From: Deltaproteobacteria bacterium | Lineage (GTDB): Bacteria > Desulfobacterota > DSM-4660 > Desulfatiglandales > HGW-15 | Length of the DNA stretch: 24,566 nt | NCBI GenBank assembly: GCA_019308985.1 | Contig: JAFDHB010000067.1 | Coordinates: forward strand, 1-24,566 | Direction: 5' to 3' | Part shown: positions 1 to 7,923 of the stretch, one piece after another | How positions within the stretch are numbered: position 1 is the stretch's first letter | Layout of the letters: each line of letters begins with the position of its first letter | Made by a program: the position numbers and the translations under genes | The notes under the pieces: model-generated | What the model saw: the letters and a program-made list of their open reading frames with translations, nothing else | Databases searched by the model: none | What the model was told of the DNA's origin: nothing

Positions 1-338
1 ATGCCGTGGAATTCACCCCGGAAGGAGGAAAGATCGAGATTATCACAGAAAGGATCGTCAGGGACGGAAAGCCCCAGGGGTTCATGCTTGAGATCAAGGA
101 TAACGGCGTAGGCATAGAGGAATCAAACATTGACAAGATCTTTGATCCTTACTTCACTACGAAGCTCAAGAGCAGCCTTCACAACGGCACAGGGCTTGGC
201 CTTTTCATTACATACCAGAACGTACGTGATCACGGCGGGACTATTGAGGTAAAGAGCAAGGTCAATGAAGGGACTTCTTTTATGCTCAATTTTCCCTTCT
301 ATTCCACAGATTCTTTCCTGAAGTCTCAAGATAGATAG
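1..338 (+). CDS. Sensor histidine kinase, C-terminal ATPase domain (5' end outside window)
   Basis: This is the last ~112 residues of a two-component histidine kinase; the sensor part, the phospho-accepting His and the start lie upstream of the window. What is visible is the HATPase_c fold: the end of the N box (an N-A-V-E-F-T-P-E-G-G run at the edge), the G1 box DNGVGI, the F box as FDPYFTTK and the G2 box GTGLGLFI, followed by the usual GG-I-V-S-x-x-x-GT-F strand pattern. These bind ATP and phosphorylate the histidine. The FxPFFTTK-like F box is typical of NtrB/PAS-type kinases. The stop is 5 bases before the next ATG, so the two genes may be co-transcribed. Signal and partner regulator cannot be determined. 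Confident for the domain, not for the system. Confidence 0.93.
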   Translation, partial: AVEFTPEGGKIEIITERIVRDGKPQGFMLEIKDNGVGIEESNIDKIFDPYFTTKLKSSLHNGTGLGLFITYQNVRDHGGTIEVKSKVNEGTSFMLNFPFYSTDSFLKSQDR

Positions 339-343
339 ATCCC

Positions 344-1498
344 ATGAAAATCGAGAGGATAAATCTCTACCATGTTTCTTTGCCCTTCCTCAGTGCGTTT
401 ACCCACTCGATAAGGAGCGGGACCTCCGCGGAGAACATTATAGTAAAAACAACGGCAGGTGATGGAGGAGTGACAGGTTACGGGGAGGGTGCTCCAAGGC
501 CCTATGTTACCGGTGAAACACAGGAGAGTTCAACAGAAAGCCTGGGGCTATTCCTCTGCCGGCCTGATTTCCCCTGGGATCTTGAAGATATCACGCAAGT
601 GTGGGGATTCATAGACGGACTGCCGGAACAGAGAAAACATAATGCCGCCCTTTGCGCCCTGGAGTTGTCTCTGTTGGATTTCGTTGGTAAGCTGGATGGT
701 AGATCCATTGTGGAATACTTTCCCCGAGACAAATGGACCGACACAATCTTTTATGGTGCGGCAATACCGCTGGACAAGAAAAATCGCATTATTGAGATAG
801 CCATGTTTATTCAGCGCCTTGGAATCAGTAAGATCAAATTGAAAATGGGAAGGGACTTGAATCAGAACCGGGAAATAATAAGAGCTGTAGTTGATATCTT
901 TGGGAGAAATTGTGATATCAAATTGGATGTGAACGGAGCTTGGGAACGGGACCTTGCATTGAGACATGTCCCCCTGATAGAAGAGTACAACATAAGGGTC
1001 GTTGAACAACCGATGATGCCGGGAGATCAGGGGTTGGCGGAGTTTTCGAGACGCCTCAAGCAACTCGGCGTAAGACTCATGGCCGATGAATCGGTGTGTA
1101 CCCTCGAAGATGCAAAACGCATGTTGACGGAAGGATACTACGACATGGTAAACATCCGGCTATCTAAGTGCGGTGGCTTCCGGAGATCGTTAAGGATCAT
1201 AGGGTATCTCCGGGAACAGGGGATTCCATTTCAGATTGCGTGTCAACTTGGTGAGTCAGGCCTCCTATCCGCTGCAGGAAGGGCATTGTCTCTTCTGTGT
1301 AAGGATTCCCTGTACTATGACGGATCCTATGATAGGTTTCTACTGAAAGAAAACATAACCATAGAGGATGTTTCTTTCGGGCCCGGGGGGAAAGCAGGTC
1401 CCCTCGGGGGAACGGGATTAGGGATCCGGGTAAACCACAACAACTTGAGAGGTATGTCCCTCAGTTCGGTGACCTTTACAAATCCCTGCCGTCACTGA
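344..1498 (+). CDS. Enolase-superfamily enzyme, MR/MLE subgroup (dipeptide epimerase or cycloisomerase-like)
   Basis: A 384-residue member of the mandelate racemase/muconate lactonizing subgroup, with an N-terminal capping domain (about 1-125) and a TIM barrel. The full catalytic set is visible: the KxK motif (Lys165, Lys167), metal ligands Asp195 (LDVNG), Glu221 (VEQP) and Asp248 (MADES), and the opposite-face base Lys275 (RLSKCGG). Lysines on both faces are the signature of 1,1-proton transfer and syn-elimination enzymes such as L-Ala-D/L-Glu epimerase, N-succinylamino acid racemase and o-succinylbenzoate synthase. The segment after the eighth strand (YDGSYDRF, about 325-332) has two acidic residues, faintly like the DxD of dipeptide epimerases, but not exact. 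No menaquinone genes are adjacent, so OSB synthase is not supported by context. The family is sure; the substrate is not. The start follows the kinase stop at once and has no clear Shine-Dalgarno. Confidence 0.88.
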   Translation: MKIERINLYHVSLPFLSAFTHSIRSGTSAENIIVKTTAGDGGVTGYGEGAPRPYVTGETQESSTESLGLFLCRPDFPWDLEDITQVWGFIDGLPEQRKHNAALCALELSLLDFVGKLDGRSIVEYFPRDKWTDTIFYGAAIPLDKKNRIIEIAMFIQRLGISKIKLKMGRDLNQNREIIRAVVDIFGRNCDIKLDVNGAWERDLALRHVPLIEEYNIRVVEQPMMPGDQGLAEFSRRLKQLGVRLMADESVCTLEDAKRMLTEGYYDMVNIRLSKCGGFRRSLRIIGYLREQGIPFQIACQLGESGLLSAAGRALSLLCKDSLYYDGSYDRFLLKENITIEDVSFGPGGKAGPLGGTGLGIRVNHNNLRGMSLSSVTFTNPCRH

Positions 1499-1534
1499 GT
1501 TAATCATTCATACTTTCATCGAATCATCAGGCGT

Positions 1535-1556
1535 GTGAGACCCTATGAGGTCTCGC
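1535..1556 (+). other. Intergenic hairpin upstream of gpmI
   Basis: An 8-bp stem (one G-U pair) with arms around GAGACC (1537-1542) and GGTCTC (1549-1554) and a 6-base loop. It sits 6 bases before the gpmI Shine-Dalgarno. There is no T-tract, so it is not an intrinsic terminator. It could be an mRNA processing or stability element in the readthrough transcript; that is inference. Confidence 0.4.
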
Positions 1557-1575
1557 CGAAGAAAGGAGATATGTC

Positions 1576-3213
1576 GTGCCGCTAAGGCTGAAGAAACTTG
1601 AAAACTTTAGAGGAAGAAAGGGACCTCTGCTCTTGATTATTATGGATGGTATAGGAATCGGACCCGAAGACGAAAGGAACGCGGTGTACCTGGCCGACAC
1701 GCCCAATATTGATCGGCTGACAGGTTCAAGGTTCTATACTCAGCTTCAGGCCCATGGCACGGCAGTGGGACTCCCCACTGACCAGGACATGGGGAACAGT
1801 GAGGTAGGACACAATGCCCTGGGAGCCGGGAGGGTCTTTGACCAGGGCGCCAGGCTCGTTAACAAGGCCATTCAGAGCGGCATGATCTATGAAACGGAGC
1901 TATGGAAAGGCATCCTCCAGAGGGCCCGAAAGGGAGGGACGATCCATTTCCTTGGCCTGCTATCGGATGGAAACGTCCACTCGCACATAGATCATCTCTT
2001 TGCCCTTATAGACAAGTGTGCGGAGTCAGGTGTCAAGAAGGTAAGAGTGCATGCTTTATTGGATGGGAGAGATGTGGGGGAGAGGACAGCCCTGAGGTAT
2101 GTGATCCCAACGGAAGAAAAACTCAAAAAGATCTCCGGGGAAAAGGGATTAGACTATTCCATAGCCTCCGGAGGCGGTCGCATGAAGGTCACTATGGACC
2201 GGTACAATGCGGACTGGTCAATCGTCAGAAGGGGATGGGAAGCCCATGTCCTCGGCAAGGCCAGGCCCTTTTCATCGGCCTCCGAGGCCGTGAAAACATT
2301 CTATGAAGAAGACCCCGGAATTACCGATCAATATCTTGATGCCTTTGTCGTGGGGGATGAAAATGGTAAACCCGTGGGTCCCATATTGGACGGGGATGCA
2401 GTGATCTGTTTCAATTTCAGGGGCGACAGGGCCATTGAGATATCGAGGGCCTTTACTGAAAAAGATTTCCATGAATTTGACAGGGGGCCGCTTCCGGATG
2501 TCCTGTATGCGGGAATGATGGAGTATGACGGGGATATGCACATACCTCCCAATTTCCTTGTTCAACCACCGGCAATAGACAGGACAGTGAGCGAATACCT
2601 TTGCAGCGAAGGGATCAGGATGTTCGCCATATCAGAGACGCAGAAGTTCGGGCATGTCACCTATTTTTGGAATGGAAACAGATCGGGCTACATTGACGAA
2701 TCACTGGAGACCTACATAGAGATCCCTTCAGACAGGGTTCAATTCGACAAGGCACCCAAGATGAAGGCCGTCGAGATAACAAGAAAGACGATAGAACTAC
2801 TCAGGGAAGGCGACTACAGGTTTGGGCGCTTGAATTTCGCCAACGGCGACATGGTAGGGCACACCGGTGTAATGGAGGCTGCCATAATCGCTGTGGAGAC
2901 CGTGGATCGATGCGTGGGAGAGCTGCTGAAGGTAACGGAGGAACTGGGTGGAATAGCCCTGGTTACATCAGATCATGGCAACGTGGACTTGATGTTTACA
3001 TATGATAAAGAAGGCAAGAAGAAAGTAAAGACCGCGCACTCCCTGAATCCCGTGCCTTTTGCCATATTCGACCCAGATTTTCAAGGCGAGTATGAGATGG
3101 CCGAGATGGAAAGACACGGCCTTTCAAACGTGGCAGCCACGCTGTTGAATCTCCTGGGTTACGAAAAGCCGGAGGATTACGACCCATCCCTGATCCGGGT
3201 GGTCCACCGATGA
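1576..3213 (+). CDS. gpmI: 2,3-bisphosphoglycerate-independent phosphoglycerate mutase
   Basis: Interconverts 3- and 2-phosphoglycerate in glycolysis and gluconeogenesis, in the cytoplasm, with a di-manganese centre. At 545 residues it is slightly longer than the usual ~510. Landmarks: the first metal Asp24 in IIMDGIG; the catalytic Ser75 in DMGNSEVGHNALGAGR; SDGNVHSH, LLDGRDV and GGRMKVTMDRY in the inserted transferase domain; FNFRGDRAIE; then the second half of the metal site in NGDMVGHTG, TSDHGN and TAHSLNPVP. The start is GTG at 1576, 7 bases after an AAGGAG Shine-Dalgarno (about 1563-1568); the ATG at 1571 is out of frame and stops at once. It converges with the minus-strand gene that ends 8 bases away. 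Identification is secure. Confidence 0.98.
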   Translation: MPLRLKKLENFRGRKGPLLLIIMDGIGIGPEDERNAVYLADTPNIDRLTGSRFYTQLQAHGTAVGLPTDQDMGNSEVGHNALGAGRVFDQGARLVNKAIQSGMIYETELWKGILQRARKGGTIHFLGLLSDGNVHSHIDHLFALIDKCAESGVKKVRVHALLDGRDVGERTALRYVIPTEEKLKKISGEKGLDYSIASGGGRMKVTMDRYNADWSIVRRGWEAHVLGKARPFSSASEAVKTFYEEDPGITDQYLDAFVVGDENGKPVGPILDGDAVICFNFRGDRAIEISRAFTEKDFHEFDRGPLPDVLYAGMMEYDGDMHIPPNFLVQPPAIDRTVSEYLCSEGIRMFAISETQKFGHVTYFWNGNRSGYIDESLETYIEIPSDRVQFDKAPKMKAVEITRKTIELLREGDYRFGRLNFANGDMVGHTGVMEAAIIAVETVDRCVGELLKVTEELGGIALVTSDHGNVDLMFTYDKEGKKKVKTAHSLNPVPFAIFDPDFQGEYEMAEMERHGLSNVAATLLNLLGYEKPEDYDPSLIRVVHR

Positions 3214-3221
3214 TGATAAGT

Positions 3222-3731
3222 TTATAGCCCTATCCGTTCTCGAAATCCGAACCGGATACTATTGTCTAAGTAATACAACAGGTCTGGTGTAAAACGATAC
3301 AGCCTGACACGGAATCGTCTCAAAAGGGCCCCCAGATCGATCTTTTGACCGGAATCAAAAAAATCTTCGGTAAAAGGGTACTTCTTGAGGTAGATTCTAA
3401 AGATATTGACGGCCTCCAGTCCCGGAGAAAGGGCTTTCACACTCCCGGACATCTGAATTCCCCTGATGTCCCTCCAGGAGGAGGCAGGGACGAATATGCT
3501 CGCAGACGCCTGCCCGCTCCTCATGGATTCCTTTATGTGTCTGGATTCTGGGTCGGAAAAAAAATAGAAATTAAATTCACGGTTTACATAATACACGGGA
3601 GCGGACCATGCTATGTCCTCGTGGGCTGTGGCCAGGGTCATGGTGGTTTGTTCGAGGATAAGTTCGATGGCCAGGCTTCTCAGTTCGTTCTCTCCGGGGA
3701 TATGGTTTTTTTCTGCTTTCATTCCTCTCAT
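3222..3731 (-). CDS. Pyridoxamine 5'-phosphate oxidase-like FMN-binding protein
   Basis: A 169-residue single-domain protein of the PNPOx-like split-barrel family. The barrel starts with L-x-T-x-x-E-D-I-A-W-S-A-P-V-Y-Y-V, continues with a FYFFSDPESRHIKE strand-turn and then ASASIF and GIQMSGSVK. This is the layout of small FMN- or heme-binding relatives of PdxH. The C-terminal ~60 residues form the arm RFRVRLYRFTPDLLYYLDN, common in this group. Because pdxH-specific substrate residues cannot be confirmed, it should be read as an FMN oxidoreductase-like protein rather than PdxH. Several in-frame ATGs lie within the first 6 codons and none has a well-spaced Shine-Dalgarno, so the exact start may be 3731 or 3722. 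The gene stands alone; the 3' end abuts gpmI. Confidence 0.85.
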   Translation of the reverse strand: MRGMKAEKNHIPGENELRSLAIELILEQTTMTLATAHEDIAWSAPVYYVNREFNFYFFSDPESRHIKESMRSGQASASIFVPASSWRDIRGIQMSGSVKALSPGLEAVNIFRIYLKKYPFTEDFFDSGQKIDLGALLRRFRVRLYRFTPDLLYYLDNSIRFGFRERIGL

Positions 3732-3954
3732 TGGCGGGGGCTTGGAAATCTCAAGAAATACCAGACGCCGTTAACAAAGAAGTCTCAATATTGATGTCTT
3801 CGTAGGACTTTAATCCCTTGCCGGATGGGATCTCGGTATCTACGTTGCGCTTCGTTCTCGCCCCGTTAAACAGGTAGTCTTGACGGTAAATCCAAAGTCG
3901 AGGAGAAGGATTTGAGCACATGTAATGGGGTAACAGCCTTTCAGTGTGAAATTG

Positions 3955-4857
3955 CTAGGAGGCATGATGGGTTGAGAGCACATCCCGCACAGTCTTCCAA
4001 TGCATACCGGGATACCGATCGTTGTCGAGAGGCTCCAGCTTTGCCCGGCCGTCGAACATATTACGCATGTATTGCATGCCCTGCCATGCCGGATAAAGCT
4101 CTTTCTCACCGGGAGCGACCGTGCGCGCGAGCTTGATAAGCCTCCCGAGCATTCCTAGGCCTCCGGGTCGGAACAGGCGGAACTTCTTTCCGGTCACATC
4201 GCTCACGACCGCTGCCAGCTCCCGCGCGCTGAGTTGATCGCCGGCGATCCGCAGAAAGCGAGGGGTGGACGGATCAAGAGCTGCGAGCGCCGTGAACGTG
4301 GCTGTGTCGTCCATGGTCGTGAAATCCAAGGGCTGATCCGCATTTCCCCAATAGACTACCAGCCTCGGTTTGAAAAGAATGAGCGGCATCTGACCTGTCA
4401 GCATGTCTGCAAATGCCCCGTTGAAGATCGTGGTTGCCGAGATAGGGGCCTTGTCAAGATACTGGTGAAATTCTCGTCGCAGATCAAGATTGCGATTCTC
4501 TCCGGGTGGAAACTTGGTGAAATCGATCGAGAAGTCGGAGGGGATGAAACGTGGGACTCCGGCCTTGACCGCCGCGTCGAGCAGGACCCTTTGCTTATCC
4601 ACGATGACGTCGCGCAGTCCCGCCAGTGCAGAGACCACGCAGGATACCCCAGAGCATGCAGCCGTCACTTCTGAAGGGTTGCTCAAGTCGACACTGGCAA
4701 TCGACACCCCGAGTTCCCCCAGTCGTTCGATCTTGTCTCGCGCAGCGCTTTGACGAACCAGCGCCCTAACTCTGGCTCCCTGCTGGAGCAAAGCTCTTAC
4801 GATGCGTCCGCCGAGATTGCCCGTAGCTCCCGCTACGAGGATGGTCGACCCTTTCAT
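3955..4857 (-). CDS. NmrA-family NAD(P)-binding protein (atypical SDR, isoflavone-reductase-like)
   Basis: A 300-residue protein with an N-terminal Rossmann fold. The dinucleotide-binding motif VAGATGNLGG is at residues 8-17, followed by a strand ending VRALVR whose basic residues favour NADP. Downstream are VSALAGLRDV and the RFIPSDFSIDF segment typical of isoflavone-reductase/NmrA-like proteins. The catalytic Tyr-x-x-x-Lys of classical SDRs is not evident; members can be reductases or redox-sensing regulators. I chose the ATG at 4857, which places the GxxGxxG motif at the usual distance. An open frame continues to 5073, but that part lacks homology-like content and would run into the divergent ogt gene. 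No good Shine-Dalgarno precedes 4857. Codons are visibly richer in G/C at third positions than in neighbours, suggesting transfer. Confidence 0.85.
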   Translation of the reverse strand: MKGSTILVAGATGNLGGRIVRALLQQGARVRALVRQSAARDKIERLGELGVSIASVDLSNPSEVTAACSGVSCVVSALAGLRDVIVDKQRVLLDAAVKAGVPRFIPSDFSIDFTKFPPGENRNLDLRREFHQYLDKAPISATTIFNGAFADMLTGQMPLILFKPRLVVYWGNADQPLDFTTMDDTATFTALAALDPSTPRFLRIAGDQLSARELAAVVSDVTGKKFRLFRPGGLGMLGRLIKLARTVAPGEKELYPAWQGMQYMRNMFDGRAKLEPLDNDRYPGMHWKTVRDVLSTHHAS

Positions 4858-5001
4858 TGGTAAGCCATTGAGATAATATGAAATTGGCTTTTGTAATGAA
4901 GGGTATCGCAAAAAAGCCTTGTGTGTCAAGAAGATTTCGGAGACAGGATGAGGCCCTTTCTGGTGACCTCCTTGCTCCTCGATGAGAGACAAAATTTGTG
5001 A

Positions 5002-5031
5002 TTTACAAATAGAAGGGAAGTCACATATAAA
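5002..5031 (+). promoter_or_regulatory. Sigma70-like promoter for ogt with overlapping palindrome
   Basis: TTTACA at 5002-5007, an 18-base spacer, then TATAAA at 5026-5031; each hexamer is 5/6 to consensus. A 17-base near-palindrome (4994-5010, arms ATTTGT/ACAAAT) covers the -35 box and looks like a repressor operator. Predicted transcription start is near 5038. Confidence 0.6.
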
Positions 5032-5087
5032 AAGGTGATCTTCTTCTCGAAAAGAGCACCATCTTGGTTTCATTATGGGATCCGGAC

Positions 5088-5696
5088 ATGATCAGGCAAA
5101 CAGACAAGAGCGATGCAATAGCACACGGTTACAGGGCAGACAAAAAGGGCAAACCCGATGAGCCTTACAGGGGGCCTGAGGCCTTGTTCGTAACGCCCTA
5201 CCAGAGTCCGTTGGGCACCTATATCCTTGCCAGCTCCGGAAACGGAGTCGTATGTGTAAAAACAGAGGAGCGCTCCGGAACCTTTCTTGCCCGCTGGAAA
5301 AGCAAGGGTATTGAGCTGAGAGAGAGCGAGAAGCACAATCTTGAACTGAAAAGACAGTTAGATGAATATTTCGCGGGAAAGCTGCGTCAATTTACACTAC
5401 CTCTCGATCTGCGGGGAACTTCCTTTCAATGCCAGGTGTGGAACCTCTTGTGCCGCATCCCCTGGGGAGAGACCCGCTCCTATGCTCAGATAGCGGAAGC
5501 CCTGGGTCGACCCAGAGCCGCCAGGGCGGTAGGTCGTGCCGTCGGGACTAACCCTGTTTCCATCGTGGTACCCTGCCATCGAGTCATAGGATCAAACGGG
5601 GCCCTGACGGGTTACGGGGGCGGGTTGGAGAGGAAGGCGGCCCTTCTGCAACTTGAGGGGCAAGGGTGGGTTTCGCATTTGCAGACACTTCTCTGA
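5088..5696 (+). CDS. ogt: Methylated-DNA--[protein]-cysteine S-methyltransferase (O6-alkylguanine repair)
   Basis: Suicide repair protein that transfers the alkyl group from O6-methylguanine or O4-methylthymine to its own cysteine. The active-site motif VVPCHRVIG is intact with the expected downstream [17 protein letters not shown]. The helix-turn-helix segment that inserts the Arg finger is seen as [27 protein letters not shown]. An N-terminal RNase H-like domain begins at about TPYQSPLG. At 202 residues it has some 30 extra N-terminal residues (polar, charged) compared with the usual ~170. The frame is also open from a TTG at 5064; I prefer the ATG at 5088, preceded by GGGA at 5077-5080. 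It has its own promoter and no operon partner. Confidence 0.96.
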   Translation: MIRQTDKSDAIAHGYRADKKGKPDEPYRGPEALFVTPYQSPLGTYILASSGNGVVCVKTEERSGTFLARWKSKGIELRESEKHNLELKRQLDEYFAGKLRQFTLPLDLRGTSFQCQVWNLLCRIPWGETRSYAQIAEALGRPRAARAVGRAVGTNPVSIVVPCHRVIGSNGALTGYGGGLERKAALLQLEGQGWVSHLQTLL

Positions 5697-5797
5697 CACT
5701 GACAGAGATCTGTTCAAGATATCATGCCATTGCTTAGAACACCTTTGTGGTTTGCAACCAATCCCGGGGTTTGAGGCCGCAGGTCGAAATTATCTGG

Positions 5798-5826
5798 TTG
5801 AAATAACCTTGATTCTATGGTTTAAT
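5798..5826 (+). promoter_or_regulatory. Sigma70-like promoter for the DUF2914 gene
   Basis: TTGAAA (5798-5803), a 17-base spacer and TTTAAT (5821-5826); both hexamers are 5/6 to consensus. The 5' leader would be only about 25 bases and contains a strong AGGAGG Shine-Dalgarno. Confidence 0.6.
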
Positions 5827-5857
5827 TTTTTGCAAAACATTTCAGGAGGATAACAGC

Positions 5858-6271
5858 ATGAAGCGTTCGTTTGCAGGTATTGTGGGAATACTGGTGTTTG
5901 CAGGTGTGTTGTTGGCCTTTTCACTGCCCTCCTTTTCCCAGGAGAGCAATGAACTTAGCGTGGCGGAAGGGAAGATATGTATCGACGTTGTAAACAGGGA
6001 ATGCATAAATGCGAATACGCGGTTTGCCTCTCCTGTGGAAAAGCTTTATTGTTTTACCAGGATTGTGGGTGCAGTAACCCCCACCTCTGTCACCCACGTA
6101 TGGTATTTCGGGGACAAGGAAAGGGCAAGGGTCACACTCAAGGTAGGGTCTCCGAATTGGCGTACTTACAGCTCGAAGATCATTCTTCCCCATGAAATAG
6201 GGGAATGGCATGTGAATGTGCTTGGACCCGACGGGAAGCTATTGATGGTAATACCATTTGAGATTTATTGA
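5858..6271 (+). CDS. Exported DUF2914-family protein
   Basis: A 137-residue protein with a clear signal peptide: KR, a hydrophobic core from about 7 to 26 and a small-residue cleavage region near PSFSQ. The mature part matches the DUF2914 pattern: FASPVEKLYCFTRI, then V-T-H-V-W-Y-F-G-D, WRTYSSK and GEWHVNVLGPDGKLL. DUF2914 is a small beta-sandwich domain of unknown function found in exported proteins of delta-proteobacteria and relatives. Translation starts at ATG 5858 after AGGAGG at about 5843-5848. It converges with the bactofilin gene, 46 bases away. Function unknown; an envelope location is likely. Confidence 0.88.
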   Translation: MKRSFAGIVGILVFAGVLLAFSLPSFSQESNELSVAEGKICIDVVNRECINANTRFASPVEKLYCFTRIVGAVTPTSVTHVWYFGDKERARVTLKVGSPNWRTYSSKIILPHEIGEWHVNVLGPDGKLLMVIPFEIY

Positions 6272-6272
6272 T

Positions 6273-6306
6273 CAGAGATGTGGTGGAGCTGAACACGTAA
6301 TCTCTG
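6273..6306. terminator. Possible weak bidirectional terminator
   Basis: Inverted repeat CAGAGAT (6273-6279) / ATCTCTG (6300-6306) in the 46-base gap between the convergent DUF2914 and bactofilin genes. There is no good T-tract on either strand, so this is tentative. Confidence 0.25.
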
Positions 6307-6317
6307 CTCTATTGGAG

Positions 6318-6965
6318 CTACTTGGGTTTCAGCTCGAAGTTCTGCTCGTAGGTGCCCGTACCTGAAATCAGGACCTTTGTCTTTGTCTTTTTGTAGCCTT
6401 TAGCACGCACAATCAGGGTCCACTTGCCCTGCTCGAGGTTGATTTGTTCGTAATAGCCTGAAGCGTTGGTCTTAGTCCTGATTTCTTCCGGGCCCTTGCT
6501 TAAAACCTCGGCATTCCTTATGGGTTCTCCTGATTTCTGGTCCCTTACGACCCCATATATTGCAGTAATCCTGGGCGGGGGATCCTGCCCGATTATCTCG
6601 CCCTCTTCCTGGTATATGGAGTTTTCATTGTCCCTCGCCCTGTACATCCTGGTCTTTCCTTCAAAAATGACCCCTTCATCTATGACGACTGAAGGGGCTT
6701 CAATGTTGCCAAAAACCTTCCCCGGCGAAAGAACATCCACTCTCTTGTCGGCAATAATGTTTCCGTGAACCTCTCCCCTAACGACCATATGCTCTACGCG
6801 CATGTCTGCTTCTACGATACCGTCTTCGCCCACTATGAGTTTCCCGACGGAAGTAATTTCGCCCTTGAAATGGCCGTCTATTCTTATGGTACCCTGAGAG
6901 TTCAGTTTCCCTTCGAATTCCGTATTCTGCCCTAGAAAAGTGATTACCTTGTCCTTCTTCTTCAT
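6318..6965 (-). CDS. Bactofilin with C-terminal carboxypeptidase-regulatory-like domain
   Basis: A 215-residue protein. Residues ~5-105 are a bactofilin (DUF583) right-handed beta-helix: repeated short strands with glycine turns, from TFLGQNTEFEGKL through IRIDGHFKGEI, VGEDGIVEADM, VRGEVHGNI, VLSPGKVFGNI and VIDEGVIFEG. Bactofilins polymerise without nucleotide into cytoplasmic or membrane-associated filaments. After an acidic linker (~110-130), residues ~131-215 look like a carboxypeptidase-regulatory-like beta-sandwich (IYGVVRDQKSGEPIRNAEV...TKTNASGYYEQINLEQGKWTLIVRAKGY). That domain is usually extracytoplasmic, yet there is no signal peptide. I start at 6965 because AGGAGAG lies upstream at suitable distance and MKKKDK is a normal bactofilin N-terminus; the frame is open 13 codons further. 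Confidence 0.93.
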   Translation of the reverse strand: MKKKDKVITFLGQNTEFEGKLNSQGTIRIDGHFKGEITSVGKLIVGEDGIVEADMRVEHMVVRGEVHGNIIADKRVDVLSPGKVFGNIEAPSVVIDEGVIFEGKTRMYRARDNENSIYQEEGEIIGQDPPPRITAIYGVVRDQKSGEPIRNAEVLSKGPEEIRTKTNASGYYEQINLEQGKWTLIVRAKGYKKTKTKVLISGTGTYEQNFELKPK

Positions 6966-7064
6966 AATTTCATGCTCTCCTGAAAAAGGTAAAAACACAT
7001 ACAATAATCAGTTCGTCCTAACAGAGATACCCTGACAGCCATTGCCGGGCCCCGGTATTTCCCA

Positions 7065-7904
7065 TCAGGACTGTGCATAACTGTGGAGCCCGGAAAGGTA
7101 ATTGACGCCCAGGTAAGTGAAAATCACGCAACAAAATCCTGCTATCGAGAGGTATGCAAGCCTCTTTCCCCTCCAGCCCCTTACCATGCGTGAGTGGAGA
7201 AATGCGGCATAGACAAGCCACGTAATCAATGACCAAGTCTCCTTTGGGTCCCAGCTCCAGTAACTGCCCCAGGCAGAGTGGGCCCAAACGGAGCCGGTGA
7301 TGATACCCAGGGTCAAAAGTAGAAAGCCTATTACGACCATCTGGTAATTCAGATCATCTAAGACCGATGGCCTTGGAATCAACCCCAAGAACAGGCTTCT
7401 TGAAGAGGGGTTCTCCCTTCTCTTCAGGAGATACATGAGGCCGAAGGCAAATGCAAGTGCGAATGCGGCATAACCAAAGAAGCAGGTGATTACGTGGGCT
7501 ATCAACCAGTTGCTCTTCAGTGCAGGCACAAGTGGCTGTATCCTGCTGCTAATATTTGGGGAATAAGAGGCGTAGGCCATTGATAAGAAGGCGATAGGGG
7601 TGACAAACACGCCCATACTCCTATTCTTTGTTCGCCATTCTACGAGCAGGTATAGGAATATGATGGTCCAGGCAAAAAGGATTAATGATTCATAGAGGTT
7701 GGAAAACGGTGCATGGCCGATGCCCAGATCATAGGACTCAATCCACCTGAGAATGAAGGCAAAGGTTTGCCCCAGCAGCCCCAAGGAGGCAATATATGTC
7801 CCCAGGCGCCCGAAGGCCTGTTTGCCCATTACCATCCATAACAGGTAGGCCATGAAAGCGATAAAATAGACAAAGGTTATATAACTCAGTATTATAGCAT
7901 TCAC
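7065..7904 (-). CDS. ccsB: Cytochrome c biogenesis protein CcsB/ResC (heme handling)
   Basis: System II cytochrome c synthase subunit that, with ResB, carries heme across the membrane and attaches it to apocytochromes. It is 279 residues with about 8 hydrophobic segments. The tryptophan-rich WWD heme-binding motif WGSYWSWDPKETW is at ~212-224, flanked by likely heme ligands His137 (AHVITCFFGYAAF) and His209 (VWAHSAWG). His64 (GHAPFSNLYES) is the third conserved histidine region. The start is GTG at 7904, preceded by AAAGG about 9 bases upstream; the nearby ATG at 7900 is out of frame. It lies 19 bases after resB and is certainly in the same transcript. Together they imply periplasmic c-type cytochromes. 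Confidence 0.96.
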   Translation of the reverse strand: MNAIILSYITFVYFIAFMAYLLWMVMGKQAFGRLGTYIASLGLLGQTFAFILRWIESYDLGIGHAPFSNLYESLILFAWTIIFLYLLVEWRTKNRSMGVFVTPIAFLSMAYASYSPNISSRIQPLVPALKSNWLIAHVITCFFGYAAFALAFAFGLMYLLKRRENPSSRSLFLGLIPRPSVLDDLNYQMVVIGFLLLTLGIITGSVWAHSAWGSYWSWDPKETWSLITWLVYAAFLHSRMVRGWRGKRLAYLSIAGFCCVIFTYLGVNYLSGLHSYAQS

Positions 7905-7923
7905 AGTCAGTTACCTTTACTTT

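Noticed and set aside
3840..4109. 89-codon minus-strand ORF
   Set aside because: It is an out-of-frame shadow of the NmrA-like gene's 3' end with no independent support.
4858..5073. N-terminal extension of the NmrA-like protein
   Set aside because: It would run over the ogt promoter and its TTG start, has no domain content, and the Rossmann motif sits correctly behind the ATG at 4857.
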